From NCBI RefSeq assembly GCF_018614915.1, contig NZ_JAGGNU010000011.1:1-64000 (forward strand): a DNA stretch of 64,000 nucleotides. The letters are read 5' to 3'. Under the pieces are notes generated by a model. It saw only the letters and a program-made list of their open reading frames with translations, was not told the origin of the DNA and did no database searches. Shown one piece after another: positions 52,140 through 62,325 of this stretch; within the stretch, counting starts at the first letter, position 1; every line of letters starts with the position of its first letter. Position numbers and translations under genes: made by a program. Source of the DNA: Variovorax paradoxus. GTDB lineage: Bacteria > Pseudomonadota > Gammaproteobacteria > Burkholderiales > Burkholderiaceae_C.

Positions 52140-55100
52140 ATGACACAGGGCTCCATCCGGATTCGCGGTGCACGTCAGCACAATCTCCAGAACCTCGACC
52201 TCGACATCCGCACCGGCGAGATGACGGTGGTCACCGGCCCGAGCGGCTCGGGCAAGTCGAGCCTGGTGTTCGACACGCTGTACGCCGAGGGCCAGCGGCG
52301 CTACGTCGAGACCTTTTCGGCCTACGCGCGCCAGTTCCTGGACCGCATGGACAAGCCGGCGGTCGACAAGGTGGAGGGCGTACCGCCCGCCATCGCGATC
52401 GACCAGACCAACCCGGTGCGCTCCTCGCGCTCGACCGTCGGCACGATGACCGAGCTCAACGACCATCTGAAGCTGCTGTTCGCGCGTGCGGCGCAATTGT
52501 TCGACCGCGAAACTGGCTTGGCGGTGCGGCACGATTCGCCCGATTCCATCTATGCGGAGCTTGTCGCGCGCGCGGCCGAGGCGGGCGATCCGCGCGTAGT
52601 GCTCACTTTCCCGGTGGAGCTGCCGGCGAGCACCAGCGCCGAGGAGGTCACGCAGTGGCTGTCGGCCAGCGGCTTCACGCGCGTGCAAGCCGAACGCGAG
52701 GTCGCGACGCCGACCGGGCCGCGCAAGGTGCTCGACGTGGTGGCCGATCGCTTCCGCATCGCCGGCGCCGAGCGCGCACGCGTCATCGAAGCGATCGAGG
52801 TCGCGCTCAAGCGCGGCAGTGGACGGCTCACGGTGTACGCGCTCGAGTCGAACGAGCGCCCCGCCGCCGGGCCGCCCCAAGGCGGGGCAGCCCCCTCGGG
52901 GGGCAGCGAACCACACGAAGTGGGGAGCGTGGGGGCCATGTGGAAGTTCTCGACCGGCCTGCACTGCCCCGAAAGCGACATCCGCTACGGCGACCCGATC
53001 CCGTCGATGTTCTCCTTCAACTCGGCCGTCGGCGCCTGCGAGACCTGCCGCGGCTTCGGCCGCGTGATCGGCGTCGACCTTGGCCTGGTGATTCCGAACG
53101 ACAAGCTCACGCTGCGCGCCGGCGCCATCAAGACCATCCAGACCCCGGCCTGGAAGGAAGCGCAGGACGACCTGATGCGCCACGCCGAGGCCGCCGGCAT
53201 CCCGCGCGACACGCCGTGGAACAAGCTCACGCGCGAGCAGCAGGCCTGGGTGATCGAGGGCTCGCCCAACTGGAAGGGCAAGTGGAACCAGCAGTGGTAT
53301 GGCGTGCGCCGCTTCTTCGGCTACCTGGAAAGCAAGGCCTACAAGATGCACATCCGCGTGCTCTTGTCCAAGTACCGCAGCTACACGCCGTGCCCGGTCT
53401 GCGCCGGCGCGCGCCTGAAGCTCGAAAGCCTGCTGTGGCGCATCGGCAGCAAGGAAGACGCGGATGCGGTGCTCGAGCCTTCGAAGCGCTTCATGCCGAT
53501 CGGCGTGAAGTGGTCGCGCGAGCAGCTGGAGGCGTTGCCGGGCCTGTGCCTGCACGACCTGATGCTGCTGCCTATCGAGCGGCTGCGGCGCTTCTTCGAC
53601 GGCATCGAGAGCCATGGCAACAGCAGCAACGCGAGCGAGGGCGACGTGCAGGCGCTCAAGCTGCTGTTCGAGGAGATCACGACGCGCCTGCGCTACCTGC
53701 ACGACGTCGGCATCGGCTACCTCACGCTCGACCGCCAGAGCCGCACGCTCTCCGGCGGCGAGGTGCAGCGCATCAATCTCACGACCGCGCTCGGCACCTC
53801 GCTGGTCAACACGCTGTTCGTGCTCGACGAGCCCAGCATCGGGCTGCATCCGCGCGACATGAACCGCATCACCGAGGCCATGCTGCGCCTGCGCGATGCC
53901 GGCAACACGCTGGTGGTGGTGGAGCACGATCCGGCCGTGATGCTGGCCGCCGACCGCGTGATCGACATGGGCCCCGGCCCCGGCGTGCGCGGCGGGCAGA
54001 TCGTGTTCGACGGCAGCACCGACGCCTTGCGCGACGCCGAGACGCTGACCGGCCAGTACCTGGGCGGGCGCAAGCAGATCGGCATGGGCTTCCGCCGCAT
54101 GGTGAGCGAGAACACGCCGCGGCTCATCCTCGAAGGCGTGCGCGAGCACAACCTGCAGAACATCACGGTCGAGCTGCCGCTCGCGCGCCTGGTCTGCATC
54201 ACCGGCGTCAGCGGCTCGGGCAAGTCGACGCTGATCCAGGACGTGCTGGCGCCCGCGCTGATGCGCCACTTCGGCCGCGCGACCGAATCGCCGGGCGCGC
54301 ACGACCGCATGCTGGGCGCCGATCACCTGAGCGACGTGGTCTTCGTCGACCAGTCGCCGATCGGCAAGACGGCGCGCTCCAACCCGGCCAGCTACGTCGG
54401 CGCGTGGGACGCGATCCGCGAGATCTTCGCCACCGCGACGCTCTCTCGGCAGCGCGGCTACACCGCCTCGAAGTTCAGCTTCAACAGCGGCGACGGACGC
54501 TGCCCGACCTGCGGCGGCTCGGGCTTCGAGCACGTGGAGATGCAGTTCCTCTCCGACGTCTACCTGCGCTGCCCCGACTGCGACGGCAAGCGCTACCGGC
54601 CCGAGATCCTCGAGGTGACGATCGAGCGTGCGGAGCGCAGCTTCAACGTCGCCGACGTGCTCGAGCTCACGGTGGCCGAGGCCGCCGCCGTTTTTGCGAA
54701 CGACCGCGAGGTGCTGCGCGTGCTGCAGCCGATCGTCGACGTCGGCCTGGACTACGTCAAACTCGGCCAGCCGGTGCCCACGCTCAGCGGCGGCGAGGCG
54801 CAGCGCCTCAAGCTCGCGGGCTTCCTCGCCGAGGCGGCGAAGAGCGGCAGCGCCAGCAAGCAGCCGCTGGCGCGCAAGGGCACGCTGTTCCTGTTCGACG
54901 AGCCGACCACCGGCCTTCACTTCGACGACATCGCACGGCTGATGCGCGCGCTGCGCAAGCTGCTCGATGCCGGCCATTCGCTGATCGTGATCGAGCACAA
55001 CCTCGACGTCATCCGCGCCAGCGACTGGCTGGTCGACCTCGGCCCCGAAGGCGGCGAGGGCGGCGGCCAGGTGGTGGCGGTGGGCACGCCGGAGCAGGTG

Positions 55101-58100
55101 CGCGAGAACCGCGCCTCGCTCACTGGTGCCGCACTGCTCGACTACGACCTGGCCGTCGGGCCCGGCGCCTACAAGGTGGCGGAGCGCGCGGCGCGTTCCT
55201 ATGCGGCGCGCGTGAAGCCGGCGCAGGGCCGCGACGCGGTGCAGATCGTCAACGCGCGCGAGCACAACCTGAAGAACCTGTCGGTCGACATCCCGCGCGG
55301 CAAGTTCAGCGTGGTCACCGGCGTCAGCGGCTCGGGCAAGTCGACGCTGGCCTTCGACATCCTGTTCAACGAAGGCCAGCGGCGCTACCTCGAATCGCTC
55401 AACGCCTATGCCCGCAGCATCGTGCAGCCGGCCGGCCGGCCGGAGGTCGACGCGGTCTACGGCATCCCCCCGACGGTCGCGATCGAACAGCGCCTGTCGC
55501 GCGGCGGGCGCAAGAGCACCGTGGGCACCACCACCGAGGTCTGGCACTTCCTGCGCCTGCTCTACGTCAAGCTGGGCATCCAGCACTGCGTCCACGATGG
55601 CGCGGCGGTGCAGCCGCAGACGCCCGACAGCATCGCGGCGCAGCTCTTGAAGAACTTCAAGGGCCAGCACGTTGGCCTGCTCTCGCCGCTGGTGAGCAAC
55701 CGCAAGGGCGTCTACACCGAGCTGGCCGACTGGGCGCGCCCGCGCGGCTACACGCACCTGCGGGTGGACGGCGAATTCCTGCCCACCACCGGCTTCCCGC
55801 GCATCGACCGCTTCAAGGAGCACAGCATCGAGCTGCCGGTGGCCAGCCTCGACGTGCTGCCTTCGGAAGAGACGGCGCTGCGCCAGGCGCTGGCCCGCGC
55901 ACTCGAACACGGCAAGGGCGTGGTGCACGTGCTGAGCGATCTCACCGGCCTGCGCGGCGCCATGATGGCCAATGCGCCGACCGGCGGCATCGGCCGCGCG
56001 CACGTGTTCTCCACGCTGCGCGCCTGCCCGGTCTGCAGCACCAGCTATGCGGAGCTCGATCCGCGCCTCTTCTCCTACAACAGCAAGCACGGCTGGTGCC
56101 CCGATTGCGTCGGCACCGGCGTCAAGCTCACCAGCCAGCAGCGCAAGGTCTACGACGACTCGGTGCTGGCCGACGACCAGAAGGGCCGCGAGCAGACCTT
56201 TGCCGAGCCGGAGGCGGAGGACGTGGGCGATGTGGTGTGCCCGACTTGCGAGGGGACGCGCTTGAACGCGACCGCGCGAGCGGTTCTGTTCGGCGGGGGA
56301 GCCCCTCACCCCAGCCCTCTCCCCGGCGGGGAGAGGGAGCCGAAGCCCGCATTGCTCCCTCTCCCGCCGGCGGGAGAGGGCTGGGGCGAGGGCGGCATCG
56401 GCATCACGCAGCTCGCACGCATGAGCGTCACCGACATCCGCCTGTGGTTCGAGAACCTCGCCCTCAGCGGCCGCCAGGCCGAGATCGCGCGCGACCTGGT
56501 GCCCGAGATCAAGAGCCGGCTCGAGTTTCTCGAAGAGGTGGGCCTCGGCTATCTCACGCTCGACCGCGGCGCGCCCACGCTTTCGGGCGGCGAGGCGCAG
56601 CGCATCCGCCTGGCGGCGCAGCTCGGCAGCAACCTGCAGGGCGTGTGCTACGTGCTCGACGAGCCCACCATCGGCCTGCACGCGCGCGACAACCAGATCC
56701 TCTTGGACGCGCTGCACAAGCTGGGCGACAAGGGCAACACGCTGGTGGTGGTGGAGCACGACGAAGACACCATCCGCCGTGCCGACCACATCATCGACAT
56801 CGGCCCCAGCGCCGGCAAGCGCGGCGGCCGGCTGGTTGCCGAGGGCTCGGTCGCCGACATCCAGGGCGCTGGCGATTCGCAGACCGGCCGCTACCTTCGC
56901 GACGCGATCAGGCATCCGCTGCAGCCGCGGCGCCCGGTGCCGCTGCCCGAGCCCGGCGCGCCCGACTGGCTCTCCGTGCGCGGCGCCGACCTGCACAACC
57001 TGCAGGAGGTCACGGTCTCGCTGCCGCTGCACCGGCTGGTGGCCGTGACGGGCGTCAGCGGATCCGGCAAGTCCACGCTCGCGCGCGACGTGCTGCTGGC
57101 CAACGTGTACGCGATCGTGGTGCAGCGCATGACCAAGGCCGGCCGCGATGCCGACGCCGCGGGCAAGCGGCCCAAGTGGGTGGGTTGCAGCGGCATCGAC
57201 GGCTACGAAGGCATCGACCGCGTGCTCGAGGTCGACCAGACGCCGATCGGCAAGACCCCGCGCAGCTGCCCGGCCACCTACATCGGCTTCTGGGACACCA
57301 TCCGCAAGCTCTTCGCCGACACGCTCGAGGCCAAGGCGCGCGGCTACGGGCCGGCGCGCTTCAGCTTCAACACCGGCGAGGGCCGCTGCCCCGGCTGCGA
57401 CGGCGCCGGCGTGCGCACCATCGAGATGAGCTTCCTGCCCGACGTCAAGGTGCCTTGCGAGGTCTGCCACGGCGCGCGCTTCAATCCCGAGACGCTGGCC
57501 GTGAGCTGGCGCGGCAAGAGCATCGGCGACGTGCTGCAGATGGAGGTCGACGAGGCGGTGGAGTTCTTCGCTGCCATGCCCAACATCAGCCATCCGTTGC
57601 AGCTGCTCAAGGACGTGGGCCTGGGCTACCTCACGCTGGGCCAGCCCTCGCCGACGCTGTCGGGCGGCGAGGCGCAGCGCATCAAGCTCGTGACCGAGCT
57701 CAGCAAGGTGCGCGACGACGTCACGCGCCGCGGCAACAAGGCGCCGCACACGCTCTACGTGCTCGACGAGCCGACCGTCGGCCTGCACATGGCCGACGTC
57801 GAGAAGCTGATCCACGTGCTGCACCGGCTGGTGAACGGCGGCCACAGCGTGGTCGTGATCGAGCACGACCTCGACGTGATCGCCGAGGCCGACTGGCTGA
57901 TCGATCTCGGCCCCGAAGGCGGCAACGGCGGCGGGCGCGTGGTCGCCGCGGCGCCGCCCGAGGAGGTGGTGAAGCTGCGCACGCACACCGGCGTGGCGCT
58001 GGGGCCGGTGCTGGCGCGCGGCGCCGGCCGGCACGAAGTCGTGCAGCTGCCGGTACCGCCGGCGCCGTCCGTACCGGAGCGCGCGCGGCGCGAAGCCTGA
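52140..58100 (+). CDS. uvrA: double-length excinuclease UvrA (tandem UvrA fusion)
   Basis: This 1986-residue protein consists of two UvrA-like halves (about 1-960 and 1040-1960), each with two ATP-binding modules. Walker A loops begin near residues 33, 689, 1060 and 1638 (GPSGSGKSS, then three GVSGSGKST). Four LSGGE-[VA]-QR signatures and four ATPase ends are present. Zinc modules [16 protein letters not shown] and [16 protein letters not shown] are intact in the second NBDs; the first-half finger (LHCPESDI ... CETCRGFG) has lost one Cys. Such fusions are known in betaproteobacteria and are usually additional to the normal UvrA. Two repeat elements are inserted in frame (about residues 240-266 and 1388-1418). 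Confidence 0.92.
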   Translation: MTQGSIRIRGARQHNLQNLDLDIRTGEMTVVTGPSGSGKSSLVFDTLYAEGQRRYVETFSAYARQFLDRMDKPAVDKVEGVPPAIAIDQTNPVRSSRSTVGTMTELNDHLKLLFARAAQLFDRETGLAVRHDSPDSIYAELVARAAEAGDPRVVLTFPVELPASTSAEEVTQWLSASGFTRVQAEREVATPTGPRKVLDVVADRFRIAGAERARVIEAIEVALKRGSGRLTVYALESNERPAAGPPQGGAAPSGGSEPHEVGSVGAMWKFSTGLHCPESDIRYGDPIPSMFSFNSAVGACETCRGFGRVIGVDLGLVIPNDKLTLRAGAIKTIQTPAWKEAQDDLMRHAEAAGIPRDTPWNKLTREQQAWVIEGSPNWKGKWNQQWYGVRRFFGYLESKAYKMHIRVLLSKYRSYTPCPVCAGARLKLESLLWRIGSKEDADAVLEPSKRFMPIGVKWSREQLEALPGLCLHDLMLLPIERLRRFFDGIESHGNSSNASEGDVQALKLLFEEITTRLRYLHDVGIGYLTLDRQSRTLSGGEVQRINLTTALGTSLVNTLFVLDEPSIGLHPRDMNRITEAMLRLRDAGNTLVVVEHDPAVMLAADRVIDMGPGPGVRGGQIVFDGSTDALRDAETLTGQYLGGRKQIGMGFRRMVSENTPRLILEGVREHNLQNITVELPLARLVCITGVSGSGKSTLIQDVLAPALMRHFGRATESPGAHDRMLGADHLSDVVFVDQSPIGKTARSNPASYVGAWDAIREIFATATLSRQRGYTASKFSFNSGDGRCPTCGGSGFEHVEMQFLSDVYLRCPDCDGKRYRPEILEVTIERAERSFNVADVLELTVAEAAAVFANDREVLRVLQPIVDVGLDYVKLGQPVPTLSGGEAQRLKLAGFLAEAAKSGSASKQPLARKGTLFLFDEPTTGLHFDDIARLMRALRKLLDAGHSLIVIEHNLDVIRASDWLVDLGPEGGEGGGQVVAVGTPEQVRENRASLTGAALLDYDLAVGPGAYKVAERAARSYAARVKPAQGRDAVQIVNAREHNLKNLSVDIPRGKFSVVTGVSGSGKSTLAFDILFNEGQRRYLESLNAYARSIVQPAGRPEVDAVYGIPPTVAIEQRLSRGGRKSTVGTTTEVWHFLRLLYVKLGIQHCVHDGAAVQPQTPDSIAAQLLKNFKGQHVGLLSPLVSNRKGVYTELADWARPRGYTHLRVDGEFLPTTGFPRIDRFKEHSIELPVASLDVLPSEETALRQALARALEHGKGVVHVLSDLTGLRGAMMANAPTGGIGRAHVFSTLRACPVCSTSYAELDPRLFSYNSKHGWCPDCVGTGVKLTSQQRKVYDDSVLADDQKGREQTFAEPEAEDVGDVVCPTCEGTRLNATARAVLFGGGAPHPSPLPGGEREPKPALLPLPPAGEGWGEGGIGITQLARMSVTDIRLWFENLALSGRQAEIARDLVPEIKSRLEFLEEVGLGYLTLDRGAPTLSGGEAQRIRLAAQLGSNLQGVCYVLDEPTIGLHARDNQILLDALHKLGDKGNTLVVVEHDEDTIRRADHIIDIGPSAGKRGGRLVAEGSVADIQGAGDSQTGRYLRDAIRHPLQPRRPVPLPEPGAPDWLSVRGADLHNLQEVTVSLPLHRLVAVTGVSGSGKSTLARDVLLANVYAIVVQRMTKAGRDADAAGKRPKWVGCSGIDGYEGIDRVLEVDQTPIGKTPRSCPATYIGFWDTIRKLFADTLEAKARGYGPARFSFNTGEGRCPGCDGAGVRTIEMSFLPDVKVPCEVCHGARFNPETLAVSWRGKSIGDVLQMEVDEAVEFFAAMPNISHPLQLLKDVGLGYLTLGQPSPTLSGGEAQRIKLVTELSKVRDDVTRRGNKAPHTLYVLDEPTVGLHMADVEKLIHVLHRLVNGGHSVVVIEHDLDVIAEADWLIDLGPEGGNGGGRVVAAAPPEEVVKLRTHTGVALGPVLARGAGRHEVVQLPVPPAPSVPERARREA
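52857..52938. repeat. dispersed element inserted in frame in uvrA
   Basis: This element contains GGCGGGGCAGCCCCCTCGG, GGGGGCAGCGAACCACACG and an end reading GGGAGCGTGGGGGCCATG, matching the copy at 36571-36620. It is translated as [20 protein letters not shown] and so on, inserted between a conserved strand ([11 protein letters not shown]) and the zinc-finger region ([10 protein letters not shown]) of the first UvrA half. The reading frame is kept. Confidence 0.8.
56301..56392. repeat. palindromic repeat inserted in frame in uvrA
   Basis: This is a second, unrelated element. Its outer arms CCCCAGCCCTCTCCC and GGGAGAGGGCTGGGG are perfectly complementary, and inner arms around GGGGAGAGGGAGC and GCTCCCTCTCCC also pair. 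It is translated as [19 protein letters not shown] then [13 protein letters not shown], the familiar peptide of this repeat class. It lies after the second zinc module of the third NBD and leaves the frame open. Confidence 0.85.
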
Positions 58101-59146
58101 TGCGGACCTTCTACAACGACCGCCACGCGCTGCACCAGGGCAAGGTGGAGATGTTCCGCGGCGAGCTGGTGCCTTGCTTCGAGGTGCCGGCGCGCGCGGA
58201 CTACGTGCTGGCGGAGCTGAAGCAGCGCGGGCTGGGGCCGATCCAGAGTCCGGCCGGGGTCGACGCTGCGGCGCTGGCCCGCGTCCATGCGCCGCGCTAT
58301 CTCGAGTTCCTCGCCGGCGCCTGGGACGAGTGGATCGCGCTCGACCCGGCCAATGCCGGGCGCGATGCGCTGCCCTCCTACTGGCCGATCCGCAGCTTCC
58401 GCTCCGACGTGCTGCCCGCGAGCTTTCCGGCGCGCATGGGCCTGTTCTCGTACGACGCCGGCACGCCGCTCACGGCCGGCACCTGGACCGCGGCGCGCGC
58501 CGGCGCGGGCTGCGCACTGGGCGCGGCCGCATGCGTGCTGCAGGGCGAGCGCGCGGCCTTCGCGCTCACGCGCCCGCCGGGCCACCATGCGGGCGCCGAC
58601 TTCTTCGGCGGCTACTGCTTCCTCAACAACGCGGCGATCGCGGCCCAGGGGCTGCGCGATGCCGGTATCGAGCGGGTCGCGGTGCTGGACATCGACTACC
58701 ACCACGGCAACGGCACGCAGGCCATCTTCTACGAGCGTGCCGACGTGCAGTTCACCAGCATCCATGGCGATCCGCACACCGAGTACCCGTACTACCTCGG
58801 CTATGCGGACGAAGAGGGCGCCGGCGCGGGGCTGGGCTTCAACCGCAACCTGCCGCTTCCGCGCGGGACCGGCTTCGCGCGCTGGCGCGAGGCCTTGCAA
58901 AGTGCCTTGCGCGGCATCGTGGATTTCCGGCCCGGTGCGCTGGTGGTGTCGCTCGGGCTCGATACCTTCGAGGGCGATCCGATCGCCGGCTTCGGGCTCG
59001 CCACGCCCGACTACCTGCGCATCGGCGAGGACCTGGCGCAGGCCGGCGTGCCGACCGTGTTCGTCTTCGAAGGCGGCTACGCGGTCGCGGAGGTCGGCAC
59101 CAACGCGGTCAATGTGCTGGACGGTTTCATGCGGCGCGCGGGCTGA
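58100..59146 (+). CDS. aphA: acetylpolyamine amidohydrolase (HDAC family)
   Basis: This 348-residue zinc deacetylase is close to the Mycoplana acetylpolyamine amidohydrolase. The catalytic His pair is His162-His163 (PPGHHAG). Zinc ligands are Asp199, His201 (DIDYHHGNGTQ) and Asp288 (SLGLDTF), each four residues later than in that enzyme. It deacetylates acetylputrescine-like polyamines or related amides in the cytoplasm. The ATG overlaps the uvrA stop by one base (TGATG). Confidence 0.92.
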   Translation: MRTFYNDRHALHQGKVEMFRGELVPCFEVPARADYVLAELKQRGLGPIQSPAGVDAAALARVHAPRYLEFLAGAWDEWIALDPANAGRDALPSYWPIRSFRSDVLPASFPARMGLFSYDAGTPLTAGTWTAARAGAGCALGAAACVLQGERAAFALTRPPGHHAGADFFGGYCFLNNAAIAAQGLRDAGIERVAVLDIDYHHGNGTQAIFYERADVQFTSIHGDPHTEYPYYLGYADEEGAGAGLGFNRNLPLPRGTGFARWREALQSALRGIVDFRPGALVVSLGLDTFEGDPIAGFGLATPDYLRIGEDLAQAGVPTVFVFEGGYAVAEVGTNAVNVLDGFMRRAG

Positions 59147-59240
59147 CGCCTTCGCGACATCGCGCCCGGGGGTCGAACCCGATTGCCGTCGCGCCGGCCG
59201 CGCGGCCAAATGGCGGCCCCTTCAGTCCGGAGCTCGCCTC

Positions 59241-60200
59241 ATGTTTCGTCGTTCCCTCCTGTGCCTTGCCCTGCTCGGCGTCGCCGCTACGGCGGCCCAT
59301 GCGCAGCAGCCCTTTCCCAGCCGGCCCATCAAGCTCGTGATCGCCTTTCCGGCCGGCGGCCCGACCGACATCACGATGCGGCAACTGGCCGAGAACGCCT
59401 CGAAGATCATCGGTCAGCCGATCGTGGTCGAGAACAAGCCGGGCGCCGGCGGCACGCTGCCCGCGCAGGCGCTGCAGACCGCGCCGGCCGACGGCTACAC
59501 CATCGCCCAGATTCCGCTCGGCGTGTTCCGCCTGCCCTACACCACCAAGATCAACTGGGACCCGGTGAAGGACATCAGCTACGTGATCAACGTCACCGGC
59601 TACGCCTTCGGCATCGCGGTGCCGGCCGACAGCCCGATCAAGAACTGGAACGACTTCGTGGCCTACGCCAAGGCCAATCCCGGCAAGCTCACCTACGGCT
59701 CGACCGGCACCATGACCAGCCCGCACCTGACCACCGAGCTGATCGCGCAGCAGGTTGGCATCCAGCTGCAGCACGTGCCCTACAAGGGCAGCGCCGACCT
59801 GGCGCAGGCGGTGCTCGGCAACCACCTGATGGCGATTGCAGATTCGACCGGCTTCGCGCCGCTGGTGGAGGCGGGCAAGCTGCGCGTCCTCAACACCTGG
59901 GGCGAGAAGCGCCTGGCCAAGTTCCCCGATGCGCCGACGCTCAAGGAGCTGGGCATCGACATCGTGCAGAACTCGCCCTTCGGCGTCGGCGCGCCCAAGG
60001 GGACGCCGCCCGAAGTGGTGAAGAAGCTGCACGACGCCTTCAAGCAGGCGATGGAAGAGCCCAGCTACGTGACAGCGCTGGGCCGCTACGACATGCTGCC
60101 GAACTACATGAGCTCGGCCGACTACGCGAAGTTCGCCCAGACCACCTTCACGCGCGAGAAGGCGCTGATCGAGAAGCTGGGGCTGGCCAAGCCGCAGTAG
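59241..60200 (+). CDS. tripartite tricarboxylate transporter receptor (TctC/Bug family)
   Basis: This 319-residue periplasmic solute receptor has a signal peptide (MFRRSLLCLALLGVAATAAHA) and Bug motifs (PSRPIKLVIAFPAGGPTDI, VVENKPGAGGTLPAQ, GKLTYGSTG, HVPYKGSADLAQAVLG). Such receptors are abundant orphans in Variovorax and Bordetella and bind carboxylates. TctA and TctB are absent here. The ligand is unknown. Confidence 0.93.
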   Translation: MFRRSLLCLALLGVAATAAHAQQPFPSRPIKLVIAFPAGGPTDITMRQLAENASKIIGQPIVVENKPGAGGTLPAQALQTAPADGYTIAQIPLGVFRLPYTTKINWDPVKDISYVINVTGYAFGIAVPADSPIKNWNDFVAYAKANPGKLTYGSTGTMTSPHLTTELIAQQVGIQLQHVPYKGSADLAQAVLGNHLMAIADSTGFAPLVEAGKLRVLNTWGEKRLAKFPDAPTLKELGIDIVQNSPFGVGAPKGTPPEVVKKLHDAFKQAMEEPSYVTALGRYDMLPNYMSSADYAKFAQTTFTREKALIEKLGLAKPQ

Positions 60201-60206
60201 CGTGCC

Positions 60207-60644
60207 GTGAACGAGTCGCTGCTTGTCGTCTGTCCGCACTGCCACACGACCAACCGCGTGCGCAGCGCGCAGCTGGGCAGCGCGCCCGATTGCGGCAACT
60301 GCCATCGGCCGCTCTTCGCCGGCCGTTCGACGGCGCTGGACGAAGCCGCCTTCGATCGCCACGTGGCCCGCAACGAGATCCCGGTGCTGGTCGACTTCTG
60401 GGCGCCGTGGTGCGGCCCCTGCATCCAGATGGCGCCGGCCTACGAGCAGGCGGCGGCGCAGCTCGAACCGCAATTCCGCCTGGCCAAGGTCGACACCGAG
60501 GCCGTGCCCGCGTTGGGCGCGCGCTTCGGCATTCGCAGCATTCCCACGCTGGCCCTGTTCCGCGGCGGGCGCGAGATCGCGCGGCAGGCGGGCGCGATGG
60601 GCGCGGCCGACATCGTGCGCTGGGCGAGGGCGCAGTTGCCCTGA
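60207..60644 (+). CDS. trxC: thioredoxin 2
   Basis: This 145-residue thioredoxin has an N-terminal zinc module (Cys9, Cys12, Cys29, Cys32) and the redox motif WCGPC with Cys69 and Cys72, the TrxC layout. The start appears to be GTG at 60207, six bases after the receptor stop. An in-frame ATG start is lacking. It reduces disulfides under oxidative stress, and the zinc module responds to oxidants (family knowledge). Confidence 0.93.
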   Translation: MNESLLVVCPHCHTTNRVRSAQLGSAPDCGNCHRPLFAGRSTALDEAAFDRHVARNEIPVLVDFWAPWCGPCIQMAPAYEQAAAQLEPQFRLAKVDTEAVPALGARFGIRSIPTLALFRGGREIARQAGAMGAADIVRWARAQLP

Positions 60645-60692
60645 AGCCGCAGCGCGGTGTGACAATCCGGCTTCCTTTGGAGGGGAAGCTCG

Positions 60693-61523
60693 ATGCCTGC
60701 ACATGCGCGTCCGAATCGCCGGACATGGAGTAACCTGGCCTTCGCCTTTCTGGTGCTGCTCTCCGGCAGCGCAATGGCACAGGCGCCGCAGGCCGCCGAG
60801 CGTGCCGAACTCGCCGGCCATCCCTGGGTGGTGCCGCCGCCCAACTGGTCGCCCGAGGCCTACTTCAGCAACCTCAAGGACGGCGCCACGCTCGAGTCGC
60901 CCTTCGTCGCGCGCTTCGGCCTCTCGATGCGCGGCATCGTGCCCGCCGGCAAGACCGCCGGCCAGGCCGGGCATCACCACCTGCTGATCAACCAGCCGCT
61001 GCCGCTGGACTTCAAGAAGCCGCTGCCCTTCACCGACCAGTACATCCATTTCGGCAAGGGCCAGATGGAGACCATGATCGATCTGCCGCCGGGCAGCTAT
61101 TCGCTGCGCCTGGTGCTGGCCGACCAGGGGCACATTCCCTACTTCGTCTACAGCAAGCCGTTGAAGCTCACGGTCAGCAGGCAGAACAAGGGCGTGGCGC
61201 CGGCCAGCCTGCTGGGCGAGCCGCGCATCGAGATCCTGAGCCCGGCCGATCGCAGCACGGTGCAGCTGCCGCTGCGCGTGCAGCTGCATGCGAGCGGCTA
61301 CAACGTGTCGCATGCCGCGCCGAAGCTGCCGGATACGGGCCACTTCCGCCTGACGCTGGAGCGGCCGGGGCAAAAGGCAGAAGTCATCGAGCTGGACCGC
61401 GGGCAGACCGAGCTCTGGCTGAACCCGCCCAAGGGCAGCTACAGCGCGCGGCTCGAACTGCTGAACAACGCCAACGGCAAGGCGATGGCGCGCGTGAAGC
61501 CGATCGCTTTCAGCGTGCCTTGA
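60693..61523 (+). CDS. exported DUF4399 protein
   Basis: This 276-residue protein has a signal peptide (about 1-29, ending GSAMAQA) and two related beta-rich halves. The first is a clear DUF4399 ([54 protein letters not shown]) and the second is a weaker copy. It is probably periplasmic; the function is unknown. GGAGGGGA at 60678 supports the start. It overlaps the convergent HAD gene by 14 bases. Confidence 0.82.
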   Translation: MPAHARPNRRTWSNLAFAFLVLLSGSAMAQAPQAAERAELAGHPWVVPPPNWSPEAYFSNLKDGATLESPFVARFGLSMRGIVPAGKTAGQAGHHHLLINQPLPLDFKKPLPFTDQYIHFGKGQMETMIDLPPGSYSLRLVLADQGHIPYFVYSKPLKLTVSRQNKGVAPASLLGEPRIEILSPADRSTVQLPLRVQLHASGYNVSHAAPKLPDTGHFRLTLERPGQKAEVIELDRGQTELWLNPPKGSYSARLELLNNANGKAMARVKPIAFSVP

Positions 61524-62325
61524 TCCGCTCGCCGCCGGCGCGGCCCTGCAGCACGGCGGCCGCCACTTCCGCGAAGCCGGCGCCGCGCTCGCCGGCGCTG
61601 ATGTAGCGCGGCAGCGCCGACAGCTTCGCTTCGAAGCGGCGGATGTTGGCCACGCCCACGCTGTGAGGGAAACGTTCGAACATCAGCACGTCGTTGGTCG
61701 AGTCGCCCACGTAGACCCAGCGATCGAGTTCGCTCGCCAGCTCGCGGCCGAAGAGCTCGCGCACGATCCAGCAGGCGCCGACCCACTTGTTGTGGTCGCC
61801 GAACCAGCCGTTGACGTGGATCGAGCTCACCGTCGCGTTCATGCCTTCGGCGCGCATGATCTGCACCGCTTGCGCGATCTGCGCCTCGCCCAGGTGAGCG
61901 AACTCGCTGTGGTCGATCGCGATGTCGGTCTCGCGGCCCGGCGAATCCGTGGCGCGCCGTGCGCCCGGCACCTCGCGCTCGACGCGCACGAGGGCCTGCT
62001 GCATGCGCGCGAGGTGGGCGGCGCGCGTCGCGACATCCTGGCGGTAGCGCTTCTCGAGCCGGCCCGAGGGTGAGGCCACCAGCGCCACGGCGCCGTTCTC
62101 CGCAACGATCGCATCGACCGGCCAGACCGGCGCGAAGGGCTCGCTCCAGCCCACCGATCGGCCGGTGATCGCGATCACCGGCAGGCCGGCGGCCTTCAGC
62201 CCGTGCAGCGCCTGCAGCGCGTCCGGCGTGATCGCGCCCTCGGTGGTGAGGGTGTCGTCGATGTCGGTGAGGACGCCGACGATGCGCCGGCGATCCTCGG
62301 CCGGCCATGTGTGGAGCGGAAGCAT
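61510..62325 (-). CDS. HAD-IIB family phosphatase
   Basis: This 271-residue HAD hydrolase has motif [14 protein letters not shown], motif [10 protein letters not shown] and a C2B cap, with motif [17 protein letters not shown]. The pattern suits sugar-phosphate phosphatases related to mannosyl-3-phosphoglycerate or sucrose-phosphate phosphatases. No trehalose, glucosylglycerate or mannosylglycerate synthase is nearby to give the substrate. The start overlaps the prfC stop by one base. Confidence 0.83.
   Translation of the reverse strand: MLPLHTWPAEDRRRIVGVLTDIDDTLTTEGAITPDALQALHGLKAAGLPVIAITGRSVGWSEPFAPVWPVDAIVAENGAVALVASPSGRLEKRYRQDVATRAAHLARMQQALVRVEREVPGARRATDSPGRETDIAIDHSEFAHLGEAQIAQAVQIMRAEGMNATVSSIHVNGWFGDHNKWVGACWIVRELFGRELASELDRWVYVGDSTNDVLMFERFPHSVGVANIRRFEAKLSALPRYISAGERGAGFAEVAAAVLQGRAGGERIKAR

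Noticed and set aside
52014..58034. 2006-codon minus-strand open frame opposite uvrA
   Set aside because: It is a codon-bias shadow. The repeated Walker, signature and zinc motifs are all on the plus strand.
51479..59146. 2555-codon plus-strand frame running into the acetylpolyamine amidohydrolase gene
   Set aside because: Everything before 58100 is out of frame with uvrA and compositionally Arg/Ala-rich. The real gene starts at the TGATG overlap.
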